Position numbers and translations under genes: made by a program | In this document: piece after piece, positions 1 through 7,257 of the stretch | Position numbering within the stretch: the first letter of the stretch is position 1 | Layout of the letters: every line of letters starts with the position of its first letter | The notes under the pieces: generated by a model | Told to the model about the DNA's origin: nothing | What the model saw: only the letters and a program-made list of their open reading frames with translations | Database searches by the model: none | Assembly (NCBI GenBank): GCA_964597685.1 | Contig: CAZQZC010000064.1 | Coordinates: 1-14,643, forward strand | Direction: 5' to 3' | Source of the DNA: JBCBTJ01 sp964597685 | GTDB lineage: Bacteria > Pseudomonadota > Alphaproteobacteria > Caulobacterales > Hyphomonadaceae | Length of the DNA stretch: 14,643 nucleotides

Positions 1-301
1 CCGCGTTGGCGATGACGGGAGCTATCTCAAGCGCCTCGGCGTCGTCGTGCCCTGGGAGGCGTTGCAGCTTGTGGAGCGATTTGAGTTTAAGGGAAAGCCC
101 GCCGTCGCGTTCGTGGAGCGTGAGAGCGGGCATCCGATCTTTCGTGAAGGCAAAGTCGCGCTTGGGGCCTCGGCCAACGCTCTGATCGGTTTGCCGCCGC
201 TTTGCGACACGTTCTCCGGGATCGAGGGCGGGATTGATGGATTTCTTGGCGCGGTGGAGACACTCGGACGCGTTCCGGTCTCGAAGCGGGATGAGCGCTA
301 G
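1..301 (+). CDS. 3' end of an unrecognised protein (partial)
   Basis: The reading frame is open from the left edge (codons start at base 2) to the TAG at 299-301, giving the last 99 residues of a protein whose start lies outside the window. A GTG at base 47 is in frame, but the frame is open before it and nothing shows it is the start. The visible part is soluble and mixed, with a stretch of hydrophobic and small residues (GASANALIGLPPL), then a Gly-rich helix-like end (GIEGGIDGFLG) and a charged tail. I do not recognise the family. Codon use fits the neighbouring genes, and the opposing gene meets it only at the stop codon, so it is probably a real gene end. No function can be given. Confidence 0.65.
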   Translation, partial: RVGDDGSYLKRLGVVVPWEALQLVERFEFKGKPAVAFVERESGHPIFREGKVALGASANALIGLPPLCDTFSGIEGGIDGFLGAVETLGRVPVSKRDER

Positions 302-633
302 GCTGCGGGACGGCGTAGCGGCATGTGCCGCTTGCCCCAATCCTTCAGCGCCCGCAATGCGGGACCGAGATCCCGACCCCGCTCAGTTAGCACATAATCA
401 TAGCGCTTCGGCCGATCTGAGTACGCCCGTTTCTCCAGCACACCCGCCTCAACCAGGCGCGCCAAGCGCTCGGACAGGACATGTCGGGTGACGCCAAGGC
501 TCGCTTGAAACTGATCGAAGCGCGAGAGACCCAGAAACACGTCCCGTAGAATGAGCAGCGTCCAGCGGTCCCCGATGACAGAGAGCGACCGCGCAACCGG
601 ACAGAGGTCGTTTTGGAGATCAGACCATTTCAT
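298..633 (-). CDS. HxlR-family winged-helix transcriptional regulator
   Basis: This 111-residue protein has the HxlR layout: Cys11 in LCPVARSL, then IGDRWTLLILRDVFLG, a recognition-helix region (VTRHVLSERLARLVEAGVLEKR) and a wing with PKRYDYVLTERGRDL. HxlR proteins are dimeric DNA-binding repressors or activators. Several relatives (YodB, QorR, HypR) sense quinones or oxidants through a Cys near the N-terminus, and Cys11 lies at the corresponding place. An in-frame ATG exists nine codons upstream (660), but the ATG at 633 has an AAGGA-type ribosome site four bases before it and gives the usual family length, so 633 is chosen. The gene is divergent from the dehydrogenase gene at 690, its likely target. 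Quinone or electrophile sensing is inferred from the Cys and the neighbours. Confidence 0.9.
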   Translation of the reverse strand: MKWSDLQNDLCPVARSLSVIGDRWTLLILRDVFLGLSRFDQFQASLGVTRHVLSERLARLVEAGVLEKRAYSDRPKRYDYVLTERGRDLGPALRALKDWGKRHMPLRRPAA

Positions 634-689
634 GGGTTCCTTTTCTAAACTGAGTCGCATAAAGTTCCAAATCAGAACGGAGATGGGCC
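634..689. promoter_or_regulatory. Divergent promoter/operator region, HxlR regulator and SDR gene
   Basis: These 56 bases are the only space between the divergent regulator and dehydrogenase genes, so both promoters and any operator must lie here or in the gene starts. The regulator's ribosome site is at 638-642 (minus strand) and the dehydrogenase's GGAG is at 679-682. The middle is AT-richer than its surroundings. It holds a short dyad, AACT at 648-651 and AGTT at 663-666 separated by 11 bases, which could be a half-site pair for the HxlR dimer. The arms are only four bases, so this is a weak candidate. No convincing -35/-10 pair was found. Confidence 0.45.
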
Positions 690-1418
690 ATGGCAGATCC
701 GAAAGTCGCGATGGTAATCGGCGCGGGAGACGCCACGGGCGGGGCGATTGCTCGCAAATTCGCGTCTGAAGGCATGGTTCCGGTTTGCACGCGCCGAAGC
801 GCGGATGCGGTCCAGCCGCTCGTCGACAGCATTCGCGAGGCTGGCGGCGCGGCGCACGGGTTCGGTTCGGACGCCCGCGACGAAGACCAGGTCGCCGATC
901 TCTTCAAAACCGTCGAGCGCGATATTGGGCCCATCGAGGTCGTCGTGTTCAATATCGGCGCGAATGTCATGTTCCCGATCACCGAAACGACGTCTCGGGT
1001 CTATCGCAAGGTTTGGGAGATGGCCGCGTTCTCAGGGTTCTTGACGGGACGGGAGGCGGCGCGCGTGATGGTTCCGCGGGGGCGGGGCGCCATTCTGTTC
1101 ACGGGCGCGACGGCCAGCGTCCGCGGCGCTTCGGGGTTCTCCGCCTTCGCCGGCGCGAAATTCGCCTTGCGCGCCTTGGCCCAATCCATGGCCCGGGAGC
1201 TTGGTCCGAAGAACATCCACGTCGCCCACATCGTGATCGATGGCGCGATCGATACGGAATGGATCCGGGAAAACTTCCCGGATCGCCACGCCCTGCGCGA
1301 CCAAGACGGCATTCTTGATCCTGACCGGATCGCGGAAGCGTATTGGATGTTGCACGAACAGCACCGCTCGGCCTGGACGCACGAGCTCGATCTCCGACCG
1401 TGGATGGAAACCTTCTAG
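690..1418 (+). CDS. SDR-family oxidoreductase-like protein with Phe in place of the catalytic Tyr
   Basis: A 242-residue classical-length short-chain dehydrogenase/reductase fold protein. The N-terminal Rossmann loop is a variant Gly motif (GAGDATGG, residues 11-18) and the NNAG-type motif reads NIGAN (88-92). The usual YxxxK active site is FAGAK: Phe153 replaces Tyr and Lys157 is kept. A clear catalytic Ser thirteen residues earlier is also missing (Ala140). Close bacterial relatives with an AFAGAKFALRALAQ-like segment are, to my memory, common, so this is probably a family trait and not damage. It may bind NAD(P) without standard SDR chemistry or use another residue. The ATG at 690 has GGAG seven bases upstream. 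It is followed after 23 bases by the isomerase-like gene, so the two are probably co-transcribed. Substrate unknown. Confidence 0.9.
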   Translation: MADPKVAMVIGAGDATGGAIARKFASEGMVPVCTRRSADAVQPLVDSIREAGGAAHGFGSDARDEDQVADLFKTVERDIGPIEVVVFNIGANVMFPITETTSRVYRKVWEMAAFSGFLTGREAARVMVPRGRGAILFTGATASVRGASGFSAFAGAKFALRALAQSMARELGPKNIHVAHIVIDGAIDTEWIRENFPDRHALRDQDGILDPDRIAEAYWMLHEQHRSAWTHELDLRPWMETF

Positions 1419-1441
1419 AACACCGAATTGGGAGGGCCCGG

Positions 1442-2038
1442 ATGGCCAAAACACTCGAATTCTTCTTCGACTATGTCAGCCCGACCGCTTATCTCGCATG
1501 GCACGCCACGCCGGACGTGCTCGAACGGACGGGCGCCGAGATCGTCTACCGGCCGATGTTCTTGGGCGGCGTGATGCAGGCCACGGGCAACCGGCCGCCG
1601 GGCATGGTGGCGGCCAAAGGCGAATACATGAACCACGACATGGCCCGCTGCGCCCGGCGGATCGGCGTAGAGATGTTCATGAACCCCGCCTTTCCCATGA
1701 ACACGTTGCGGGCCTTGCGCGCGACGGTGGGGCTGGCTGGCGAACCGGAGACGCAGGAGCGCTTTATGGCGGCCTGTTTCAATGCATCCTGGGGCGCCCC
1801 GGAGCCGAAGAACCTCGGCGAGCGAAGCGCGGTCGAAGAGATATGCGCCGATTTGGACCTGGACGCCGAACGCATCCTCGCCATGGGCTCTGACGACGGT
1901 TTGAAAGACGCCCTGATGGCGAACACCAACGAGGCGGTCGAACGCGGAGCCTTCGGCGCGCCGACCTTCTTTGTCGGCGATGAAATGTTCTTCGGCCATG
2001 ATCGCTTGGATTATGTTGAGGAGGCTCTAGCCGCTTAG
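1442..2038 (+). CDS. DsbA-fold 2-hydroxychromene-2-carboxylate isomerase-like / kappa-class GST-like protein
   Basis: This 198-residue protein has the hallmarks of the family: an N-terminal beta strand and active-site loop EFFFDYVSPTAYLA with Ser13 where NahD-type isomerases carry their glutathione-activating Ser, and a C-terminal GAPTFFVGDEMFFGHDRLDYV (GAPTF at 172-176, with the thioredoxin-fold cis-Pro). Family members are glutathione-dependent isomerases of naphthalene-type breakdown or kappa-class glutathione transferases; the true substrate cannot be read from sequence. A longer in-frame start at 1343 lies inside the dehydrogenase gene. The ATG at 1442 has a strong GGGAGG (1430-1435) six bases upstream and begins right at the family's first strand, so it is preferred. 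Pairing with an SDR and an HxlR regulator suggests handling of an aromatic or electrophilic compound. Confidence 0.9.
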   Translation: MAKTLEFFFDYVSPTAYLAWHATPDVLERTGAEIVYRPMFLGGVMQATGNRPPGMVAAKGEYMNHDMARCARRIGVEMFMNPAFPMNTLRALRATVGLAGEPETQERFMAACFNASWGAPEPKNLGERSAVEEICADLDLDAERILAMGSDDGLKDALMANTNEAVERGAFGAPTFFVGDEMFFGHDRLDYVEEALAA

Positions 2039-2139
2039 CTCTGCATCGGAAATTCGCACCGCGCAGTTGCGAAAAACACTCGTGACAAAGCAAAAAAGCG
2101 CCGGCCTAGTGTCTGCAACGTCATCACTGAGAGCGGATC

Positions 2140-2395
2140 ATGGCTTTTCCATTCATCGCGGCAAGCGCGGGCGCAGCGCTCATTGATTGTCTTGGGCTTC
2201 GCGCTGGTTTTCCTGACGGCCCGCTTAGCCCATGCCGTCGCCTTCATGAGCCTCGGCGGATCCCATGATCCGTCCGGCCCGCGAGTATTCCTCCTGATGC
2301 GGTCCGTGGGCGCCTTTGCGACCGCGTTTTCGGGGATCGGCCTGGGCGGGCGCCTGGCCTATCTCCTCGTCGCGCAAACCCAACTGGCGACTTAA
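2140..2395 (+). pseudogene. Frameshifted, N-truncated MAPEG-like membrane protein remnant
   Basis: Two short frames together look like the second half of a MAPEG-type (four-helix membrane, eicosanoid/glutathione metabolism superfamily) protein. From the ATG at 2140 the frame reads MAFPFIAASAGAALI, like the second membrane helix. From about 2183 the next frame reads LIVLGFALVFLTARLAHAVA, a typical third helix with the RLAHA motif, then a loop (GGSHDPSGPR) and a fourth helix ending at TAA 2393-2395. One extra base near 2180 would explain the break. The TTG at 2183 has no ribosome site, and the first helix and the N-terminal half expected of a roughly 130-residue MAPEG are absent, so a pseudogene is likelier than a 70-residue gene. 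A sequencing error would repair only the frameshift, not the missing N-terminus. Confidence 0.5.
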
Positions 2396-2497
2396 CGGAG
2401 CTGCTTTCCGCCGATTGTCGAGGCGATCCAAGCATTAACAAGGCGCAATCGGGCTGATAGCTTCACTCCCCGGGATCACAACCGATGGGGAGACGGC
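2396..2497 (+). promoter_or_regulatory. Leader region of the protease-DUF1353-RyR operon
   Basis: This 102-base gap lies before the three-gene operon and must hold its promoter unless transcription enters from upstream. The ribosome site GGGGAG at 2487-2492, five bases before the ATG at 2498, is clear. I see no convincing -35/-10 pair, no strong inverted repeat and no terminator for the upstream genes. The preceding gap (2039-2139) is also featureless apart from a short hairpin listed under rejected items. Confidence 0.35.
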
Positions 2498-5400
2498 ATG
2501 AGGTCGGATGGCGCCAGCAGCGGTCTACGCGGCTTGTTAAGCGATGCGTCGGGGACGTCGAACATTCTCGCCCTATCAGAACGGGATGGGGCGCCCGCGC
2601 CGGTGGAGACGATCGGCCTCGGTGATCGTTATCTGACCGTCCGCTTGCTTCAGTTCCACCATCCTGTCGCCCGGCGCGGCTTCACCAAGCAGTTTCCGGT
2701 TGTTTTCTCCCGCGCCGCATGGCGCCGGCCCCAAGACGCCGATCTACCGCAAGAGCGGGTGATCAGCCCCAGCCTCGACCACAAAGCCGGCCGCAAGGGT
2801 TCGCCTTTGGCGTTTCGCGGCCAGACGCTGTTCGGGCCGATGGTGTATAACGGCGCGGTCAAGCTTGAGCTTGGCATGTATCTTCAGCGCAACAGCAAGC
2901 TCGCCCGCAGCGCGCTCGATCTCTTGGTGAAGGGCGCGCAGGTGGCCGGCATGGGCGGCGCGGTGATCGTCGACACGGCCGCGGAACTCGCCCAAGCGGC
3001 TCTGGCTGGACTGCTGCCCGAAGGTGAATCTGGGTTCCTGCTTGGCCTCGCAAGTGAATTGCCGGGCCGAAAGGGCGAAATGACGGGCGCGTTGCAGACC
3101 GGTTGCTGGGCCGTGCTGCCCCCAAATCTCAAGATCAATTCGGGGGACGTCCGGCTTGAGCCGATCAGCAACAAGCTGATCCACGCAAATGGAAAGCCAG
3201 TCGACGCCCCCTACCTCGTCTATTCCGTCGAAGCGCAATCCCACAATCCGGATCGCGGCCGGATCCCCGAGATCGAAGGCGCGTGGGAAAAGGTCAAGCA
3301 CGTGCTGAGCGACGCCGGCGCGGTCGACGAGACGCTGCTGCAAAACGCCTTCCAACGCTACACATTGGAAGTCACGCTATCGGAAAAACTGACCGAAGCC
3401 GACAAGCGCGACCTGATAGAAGCCGCCCAAGACCAGCTTGAGAAATGCAGGCGAGCGCTTGGCGGCGATCGCCTTCAGGCCACGCCGCCGGCTGATCTGT
3501 CAGAGGTTGATCGCACATTCGCCCCGCCCGCCGCGGATGCGGCCACAAACGCCGAGTTCGGCAAGGCGGCGAGCGCGCAATTTTCGGATGCGATCGCGCG
3601 CGCGAATGCGGTCGAGTCCGACAGCGTCGTCGATAACTTCGCCGCATTGTCGGAGAGCCTGTCGAGTGCGTTGCAGAACCTGATATTAGCGGCCGGGCGC
3701 GATCCCGAGGCGATCGGCAAGCAATGGGTCGATGCCGCCGAGGAATTGAAGAGGGCCAGGCGCTGGCGGCAGCTCGACCATTTCGGCTCGCAGCTGCGGG
3801 CTCGAGGCGCGGAGCATGCACGCATTATCTATCTGAACGCGCTGGCGCTTGTAGAGCTCGGGGATGTCGACAAGGCCGAAGCGCTGGTAAGCCGCGCCCT
3901 GCGCCAGGCTTTCAAGGGTGACGACAATTACAACGCCTCTGAAGCGCTCGCCCTGCGGGGCCGCATTTGGAAGCAGCGTTTCGTCCGCGCCCGCGACACC
4001 GACGATGCGGACATGGCGCGGGACGCGCTGACACGCGCGGTCGGCTATTATGAAGACGGCGACCGATACAACGACAAGCCGGCGGATTTCTTTCACAAAA
4101 TCAACATTCTGGCTCTTGTCGCCGCGGGCGATCGCCGCGGGTGGAAAGTTCGCAAGGACATCAAGCGGAAAAAGCTCGCCAAACATATTCGGCAGACGCT
4201 TCTTGGCGTTCCCGCGGACACGCTTGCGCCATGGGACCAGGCGAACATCGCCGAGGCGAGCTTGTATCTCGGCTTGGAGTCGGACGCCTCCGATGCCTTG
4301 CGGAGATATATCGCGGCGAACAAATCCTCGCCCTTCGCCTTGAACGGCACGCGCCGGCAATTGGTGGAAATCTGGGAGATCGACCCCGATGGCCACGGCG
4401 ACCTGTCGAAACGCGTCACCGAGCTCGCTGTAGGAGCGATGGCGAACGAAGGAAGCCTGGCGCTGACCTTGTCGGAAATACGCAAACTTGCCGCGCTGCC
4501 GACAGCGCGCCAGGACGAGACCGCAAATCTGGAAGCCCTGTTCGAAGGGCCCGCCGGCATGCCGGTGCGCCATCTTCTGCGCGCCGCCGCCTTGGGCGAG
4601 TTCATCGGGGCTGTTCAGCGTATCAACGGCAAGCCCGTCGGGACGGGCTTTCTCATTCCGGGCGACGCGCTGCATGCGTCCTGGCGGGGTGAGATGTTGT
4701 TCGTCACGAACGACCACGTGGTCAGCGCCGACCCCAGAATGGCGCGTTTGGCAGTGCATCCCGACGAGGCGCGGATCGCCTTCAAGCAGGTCGATGAGCG
4801 CAAAGACTATCGCGTCGGTGAAATTCTCTGGCGGTCGGACCACACCCGCCACGACGTGGCCATTTTGCGTCTGGAGACAGCGCCGGATATCCAGCAGGAG
4901 CCGATCGAAGTCGCCCGCGGTTTGCCGCCCCGCTGGCGCGGCGAGATCGAAGCGGAGGCGCGCGGGCACGGCTTGACGCCGCCTCGGGTCTTCATTCTGG
5001 GCCATCCGGTCGGCCGCGACCTGGAAATCACCGTCGAGAACAATTTCCTGATCGATCACGAACACCCAATCGCGACAGAGCCCGCGCCGCCCACGCCGGT
5101 GCGGATCCATTATCGCGCCCCGACCGAACCCGGATCGTCCGGCAGCCCGATCTTCAATTCCCGGACGTTGGAGCTGATCGGGGTTCACCATAGGGGCGAC
5201 GCCGATCCCTTGCCGGGCTACACGCCGCCGCCGGATGCGGACTACGAAGCCAACCAGGGCAATTGGATTCAAGCGATCCGGGCGAACATCCAGCTTGATC
5301 TCGGCGGACCCTCCGACGGCAAGCCCGACAGCGCAGGCGGGGACCGTGTCGTCGCCAGCGCCGCGACGTCCGCCCAAAGGCTTGAATCGGCGGCGTCGAG

Positions 5401-6658
5401 CGAGCCAGATCCCGACGCGGATGCGATTTTTGACGACAATCGGGATTCTCGGCCGGAGACCGCCGCGCCAGGGCTGGAGGCCTCGCGATTGGCCTTGCCG
5501 CGCTGGGAAAGGCAAGATCCGCGTCCCGCCGCCGCCTGGCCGTCGATCGAGCAATCGCCCGACACGATGCATCTGGCTGATATCGTCTGCACCGGCGGCC
5601 CGGAGGCTCCCTTCGAGGTGACCGAGGACGTTCTGCGCAAGGCGCTCGCCTTCGCACGCATCGCGCCGGACCCCTCCTTTGGAGAGCGGGTTCTGTTCGG
5701 CGTCCGCGGCGCCGAGCCCATCGGCTGGGAGGCTTGGGCGGAGGGCGTCGCCTGGTCGCCAAAACTCATCCTGCGCGAAACGGACCCCGACCACGTCACT
5801 CCAAGATGTACGTTGGGCGTTTGGAACCGCAGCGCCGGCGGCTTCTGGACAAGTCCCGGATCGACTGTCCCGGGCGTCGAGTACATGTTCGGCCAGGTTC
5901 AGGCTGGACGCGGGCCAGGCTCGAACGTGGCCAATCTGATGCCGCCCGGCCTTTATCGCTACCGCGTCGGCACCCACGCCAATGGCGCGCGAACCCGGCA
6001 GCCGGGCGCTTTCCGCCTGGTGTCCAAGATCTGCACTTTGCGCAATTACGGCCCGAACCTCCGTTTCGATCTCTCAAGCGACTGGGACCTCGAGACGGAC
6101 GCCAGCGGTCCTGTGATCTCGGACAATATCCACGGTGCGATGACCTACGCCGATCCGGTTCTGCCGAAATTCTCGTCTGCTGGATGCCAAGTCGCGCCTG
6201 GAACGATGCGCGACGGCAGAACACGGCCGGACGGCGCGTGGCGGGTGTTTCGGATGGCCGCGGGGTTAAAAGAAACCCCGGATCTGACCATCGCGGACCC
6301 TCAACAGCCTGCGATCGTCGCGTCCAGCGAAGACGGCGCCCGCTACACGTATATTTTGCTGACGGCGCGCGAGCTGCGCATTGCGGCGGAGAATATGGAC
6401 GCGAAGGACGACGATACGCGTTTCGTGAAGCTTCGCCGGGGCAGCACGGGCGAGGACGTTCGCCGGCTTCAATCGGCTCTGGGGCTGGCAGTCGATGGCG
6501 TCTTTGGTTTCGACACGCAGCGCGCGCTGATCCGGCGGCAATTAGAGGTCCTGGGCCGCGCCGACGGCGTGCTGACCAAGGGCGAAATCAAGCGGCTCCG
6601 TTTGGGAGAACCGGCGCAAGCGGCGCCGCCGGAGCCGGAACAAGCGGGGGCGGTGTAA
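2498..6658 (+). CDS. 1386-residue TPR (TRAFs-binding-like)/trypsin-like protease/Cys-domain/peptidoglycan-binding-like protein
   Basis: A very large multidomain protein with no signal peptide or membrane helix, so probably cytosolic. Residues 1-330 are a conserved-looking region I do not recognise. About 335-415 is an Ala-rich helical linker. About 415-690 is a TPR-like scaffold with features of the TRAFs-binding (DUF4071, ASK-related) family: ALALRGRIWKQRF near 482, then DALTRAVGYYEDG and FFHKINILALVAAGD. About 700-930 is a trypsin-like protease with His740 (TNDHVV), Asp786 (HDVAILRL) and Ser881 (GSSGSPIF). After a low-complexity linker, about 1020-1300 forms a second unknown domain with His1212 (IHG) and Cys1230 (SAGCQV), spaced like an L,D-transpeptidase motif. 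Residues 1309-1372 are a peptidoglycan-binding-like domain (LRRGSTGEDVRRLQ). The ATG at 2498 has GGGGAG five bases upstream. Its stop overlaps the next start (TAATG). The likely role, a signal-gated protease of a conflict system, is inferred. Confidence 0.88.
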   Translation: MRSDGASSGLRGLLSDASGTSNILALSERDGAPAPVETIGLGDRYLTVRLLQFHHPVARRGFTKQFPVVFSRAAWRRPQDADLPQERVISPSLDHKAGRKGSPLAFRGQTLFGPMVYNGAVKLELGMYLQRNSKLARSALDLLVKGAQVAGMGGAVIVDTAAELAQAALAGLLPEGESGFLLGLASELPGRKGEMTGALQTGCWAVLPPNLKINSGDVRLEPISNKLIHANGKPVDAPYLVYSVEAQSHNPDRGRIPEIEGAWEKVKHVLSDAGAVDETLLQNAFQRYTLEVTLSEKLTEADKRDLIEAAQDQLEKCRRALGGDRLQATPPADLSEVDRTFAPPAADAATNAEFGKAASAQFSDAIARANAVESDSVVDNFAALSESLSSALQNLILAAGRDPEAIGKQWVDAAEELKRARRWRQLDHFGSQLRARGAEHARIIYLNALALVELGDVDKAEALVSRALRQAFKGDDNYNASEALALRGRIWKQRFVRARDTDDADMARDALTRAVGYYEDGDRYNDKPADFFHKINILALVAAGDRRGWKVRKDIKRKKLAKHIRQTLLGVPADTLAPWDQANIAEASLYLGLESDASDALRRYIAANKSSPFALNGTRRQLVEIWEIDPDGHGDLSKRVTELAVGAMANEGSLALTLSEIRKLAALPTARQDETANLEALFEGPAGMPVRHLLRAAALGEFIGAVQRINGKPVGTGFLIPGDALHASWRGEMLFVTNDHVVSADPRMARLAVHPDEARIAFKQVDERKDYRVGEILWRSDHTRHDVAILRLETAPDIQQEPIEVARGLPPRWRGEIEAEARGHGLTPPRVFILGHPVGRDLEITVENNFLIDHEHPIATEPAPPTPVRIHYRAPTEPGSSGSPIFNSRTLELIGVHHRGDADPLPGYTPPPDADYEANQGNWIQAIRANIQLDLGGPSDGKPDSAGGDRVVASAATSAQRLESAASSEPDPDADAIFDDNRDSRPETAAPGLEASRLALPRWERQDPRPAAAWPSIEQSPDTMHLADIVCTGGPEAPFEVTEDVLRKALAFARIAPDPSFGERVLFGVRGAEPIGWEAWAEGVAWSPKLILRETDPDHVTPRCTLGVWNRSAGGFWTSPGSTVPGVEYMFGQVQAGRGPGSNVANLMPPGLYRYRVGTHANGARTRQPGAFRLVSKICTLRNYGPNLRFDLSSDWDLETDASGPVISDNIHGAMTYADPVLPKFSSAGCQVAPGTMRDGRTRPDGAWRVFRMAAGLKETPDLTIADPQQPAIVASSEDGARYTYILLTARELRIAAENMDAKDDDTRFVKLRRGSTGEDVRRLQSALGLAVDGVFGFDTQRALIRRQLEVLGRADGVLTKGEIKRLRLGEPAQAAPPEPEQAGAV

Positions 6659-7257
6659 TGGCGTTTATCGACATAGAGCTGGAGGCGCGCATGAGCGGGC
6701 TCGAAAGCATGGATTCGGCGGCGCTGGAGGATATGACGCAAATCAGCGTCGATCGATCGCGCTCCCGCCTCATCGCCGTGGCCATTATGGCCGATATGGA
6801 GAAGAAGGGACGCACCCTGGCGGTCGTGGTTCGACCCTACGCCTACGAGCACGAGGCGCTGGACGGCCGAATTGATATTCCCACCGGTTTTGTGACTGAT
6901 TTCGCATCCATTCCCAAAACTCTGCACTTCCTCATCCACCCCTTCGGCCGGCACGCGCCGGCGGCGGTGATCCACGATTATCTCTACGCCCTGGGCCAGG
7001 AGCGGGCGCGCCGATACGCCGACCTTGTCTTTCTAGAGGCCATGCGAGAGAGCGGCGTGCCGTGGCTGCGCCGCTCGGCGATGTATCGCATGGTCCGCAT
7101 GTTTGGCGGCGGCGGCTATGGGTTGAAAGCGGATTGGAGCTTTGTCGACCATGAGACCGGCGACCCGACACCGCCCCCTGAGGAAAGGCCAATCCTGGCG
7201 TGGCTCGACCGGAAAACCCGCGCCGCCCGCCGAGCGGCGAGCCAGGTTTTGACATGA
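6658..7257 (+). CDS. DUF1353 family protein
   Basis: A 199-residue protein carrying the DUF1353 signature: IPTGFVTDFASIP (74-86), then PFGRHAPAAVIHDYLY with His106-Asp107-Tyr108, and RRYADLVFLEAM. The family is common in phages and accessory regions and has no assigned biochemical function; the conserved His-Asp suggests a possible active or metal site, but that is a guess. The C-terminal 40 residues are basic and Pro-rich. It overlaps the preceding stop by one base (TAATG) and the following start by four (ATGA), so translation of all three genes is probably coupled. A second in-frame ATG at 6691 has a better ribosome site (GGAGG at 6681-6685, five bases away) and would remove 11 residues outside the conserved domain. 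The start is therefore uncertain; the longer form is given. Confidence 0.88.
   Translation: MAFIDIELEARMSGLESMDSAALEDMTQISVDRSRSRLIAVAIMADMEKKGRTLAVVVRPYAYEHEALDGRIDIPTGFVTDFASIPKTLHFLIHPFGRHAPAAVIHDYLYALGQERARRYADLVFLEAMRESGVPWLRRSAMYRMVRMFGGGGYGLKADWSFVDHETGDPTPPPEERPILAWLDRKTRAARRAASQVLT
6681..6693 (+). promoter_or_regulatory. Alternative ribosome site and start for the DUF1353 gene
   Basis: GGAGG at 6681-6685 followed five bases later by an in-frame ATG (6691-6693). It is a stronger Shine-Dalgarno match than the GC-rich stretch before the ATG at 6658, so the protein may begin with MSGLESMD. Confidence 0.4.

Noticed and set aside
1343..1441. A longer start for the isomerase-like gene
   Set aside because: It would overlap the dehydrogenase gene by 76 bases and add residues before the family's first strand. 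The ATG at 1442 has a strong GGGAGG at the right distance.
2053..2073. Hairpin TTCGCA...TGCGAA after the isomerase-like gene, considered as a terminator
   Set aside because: The stem is only six pairs with a nine-base loop and is followed by A residues, not a T-run, on the plus strand. It does not look like an intrinsic terminator on either strand.
3686..5977. A 763-codon open frame on the minus strand
   Set aside because: It lies antisense to the TPR-protease gene, with its conserved protease triad and TPR motifs. The translation is Arg/Gly/Asp-rich and matches nothing known to me.
5734..6657. Upstream extension of the DUF1353 reading frame inside the protease gene
   Set aside because: The frame is open by chance in GC-rich sequence. 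The extension translates to Arg-rich shadow sequence, while the overlapping frame encodes the SAGC and peptidoglycan-binding-like domains.
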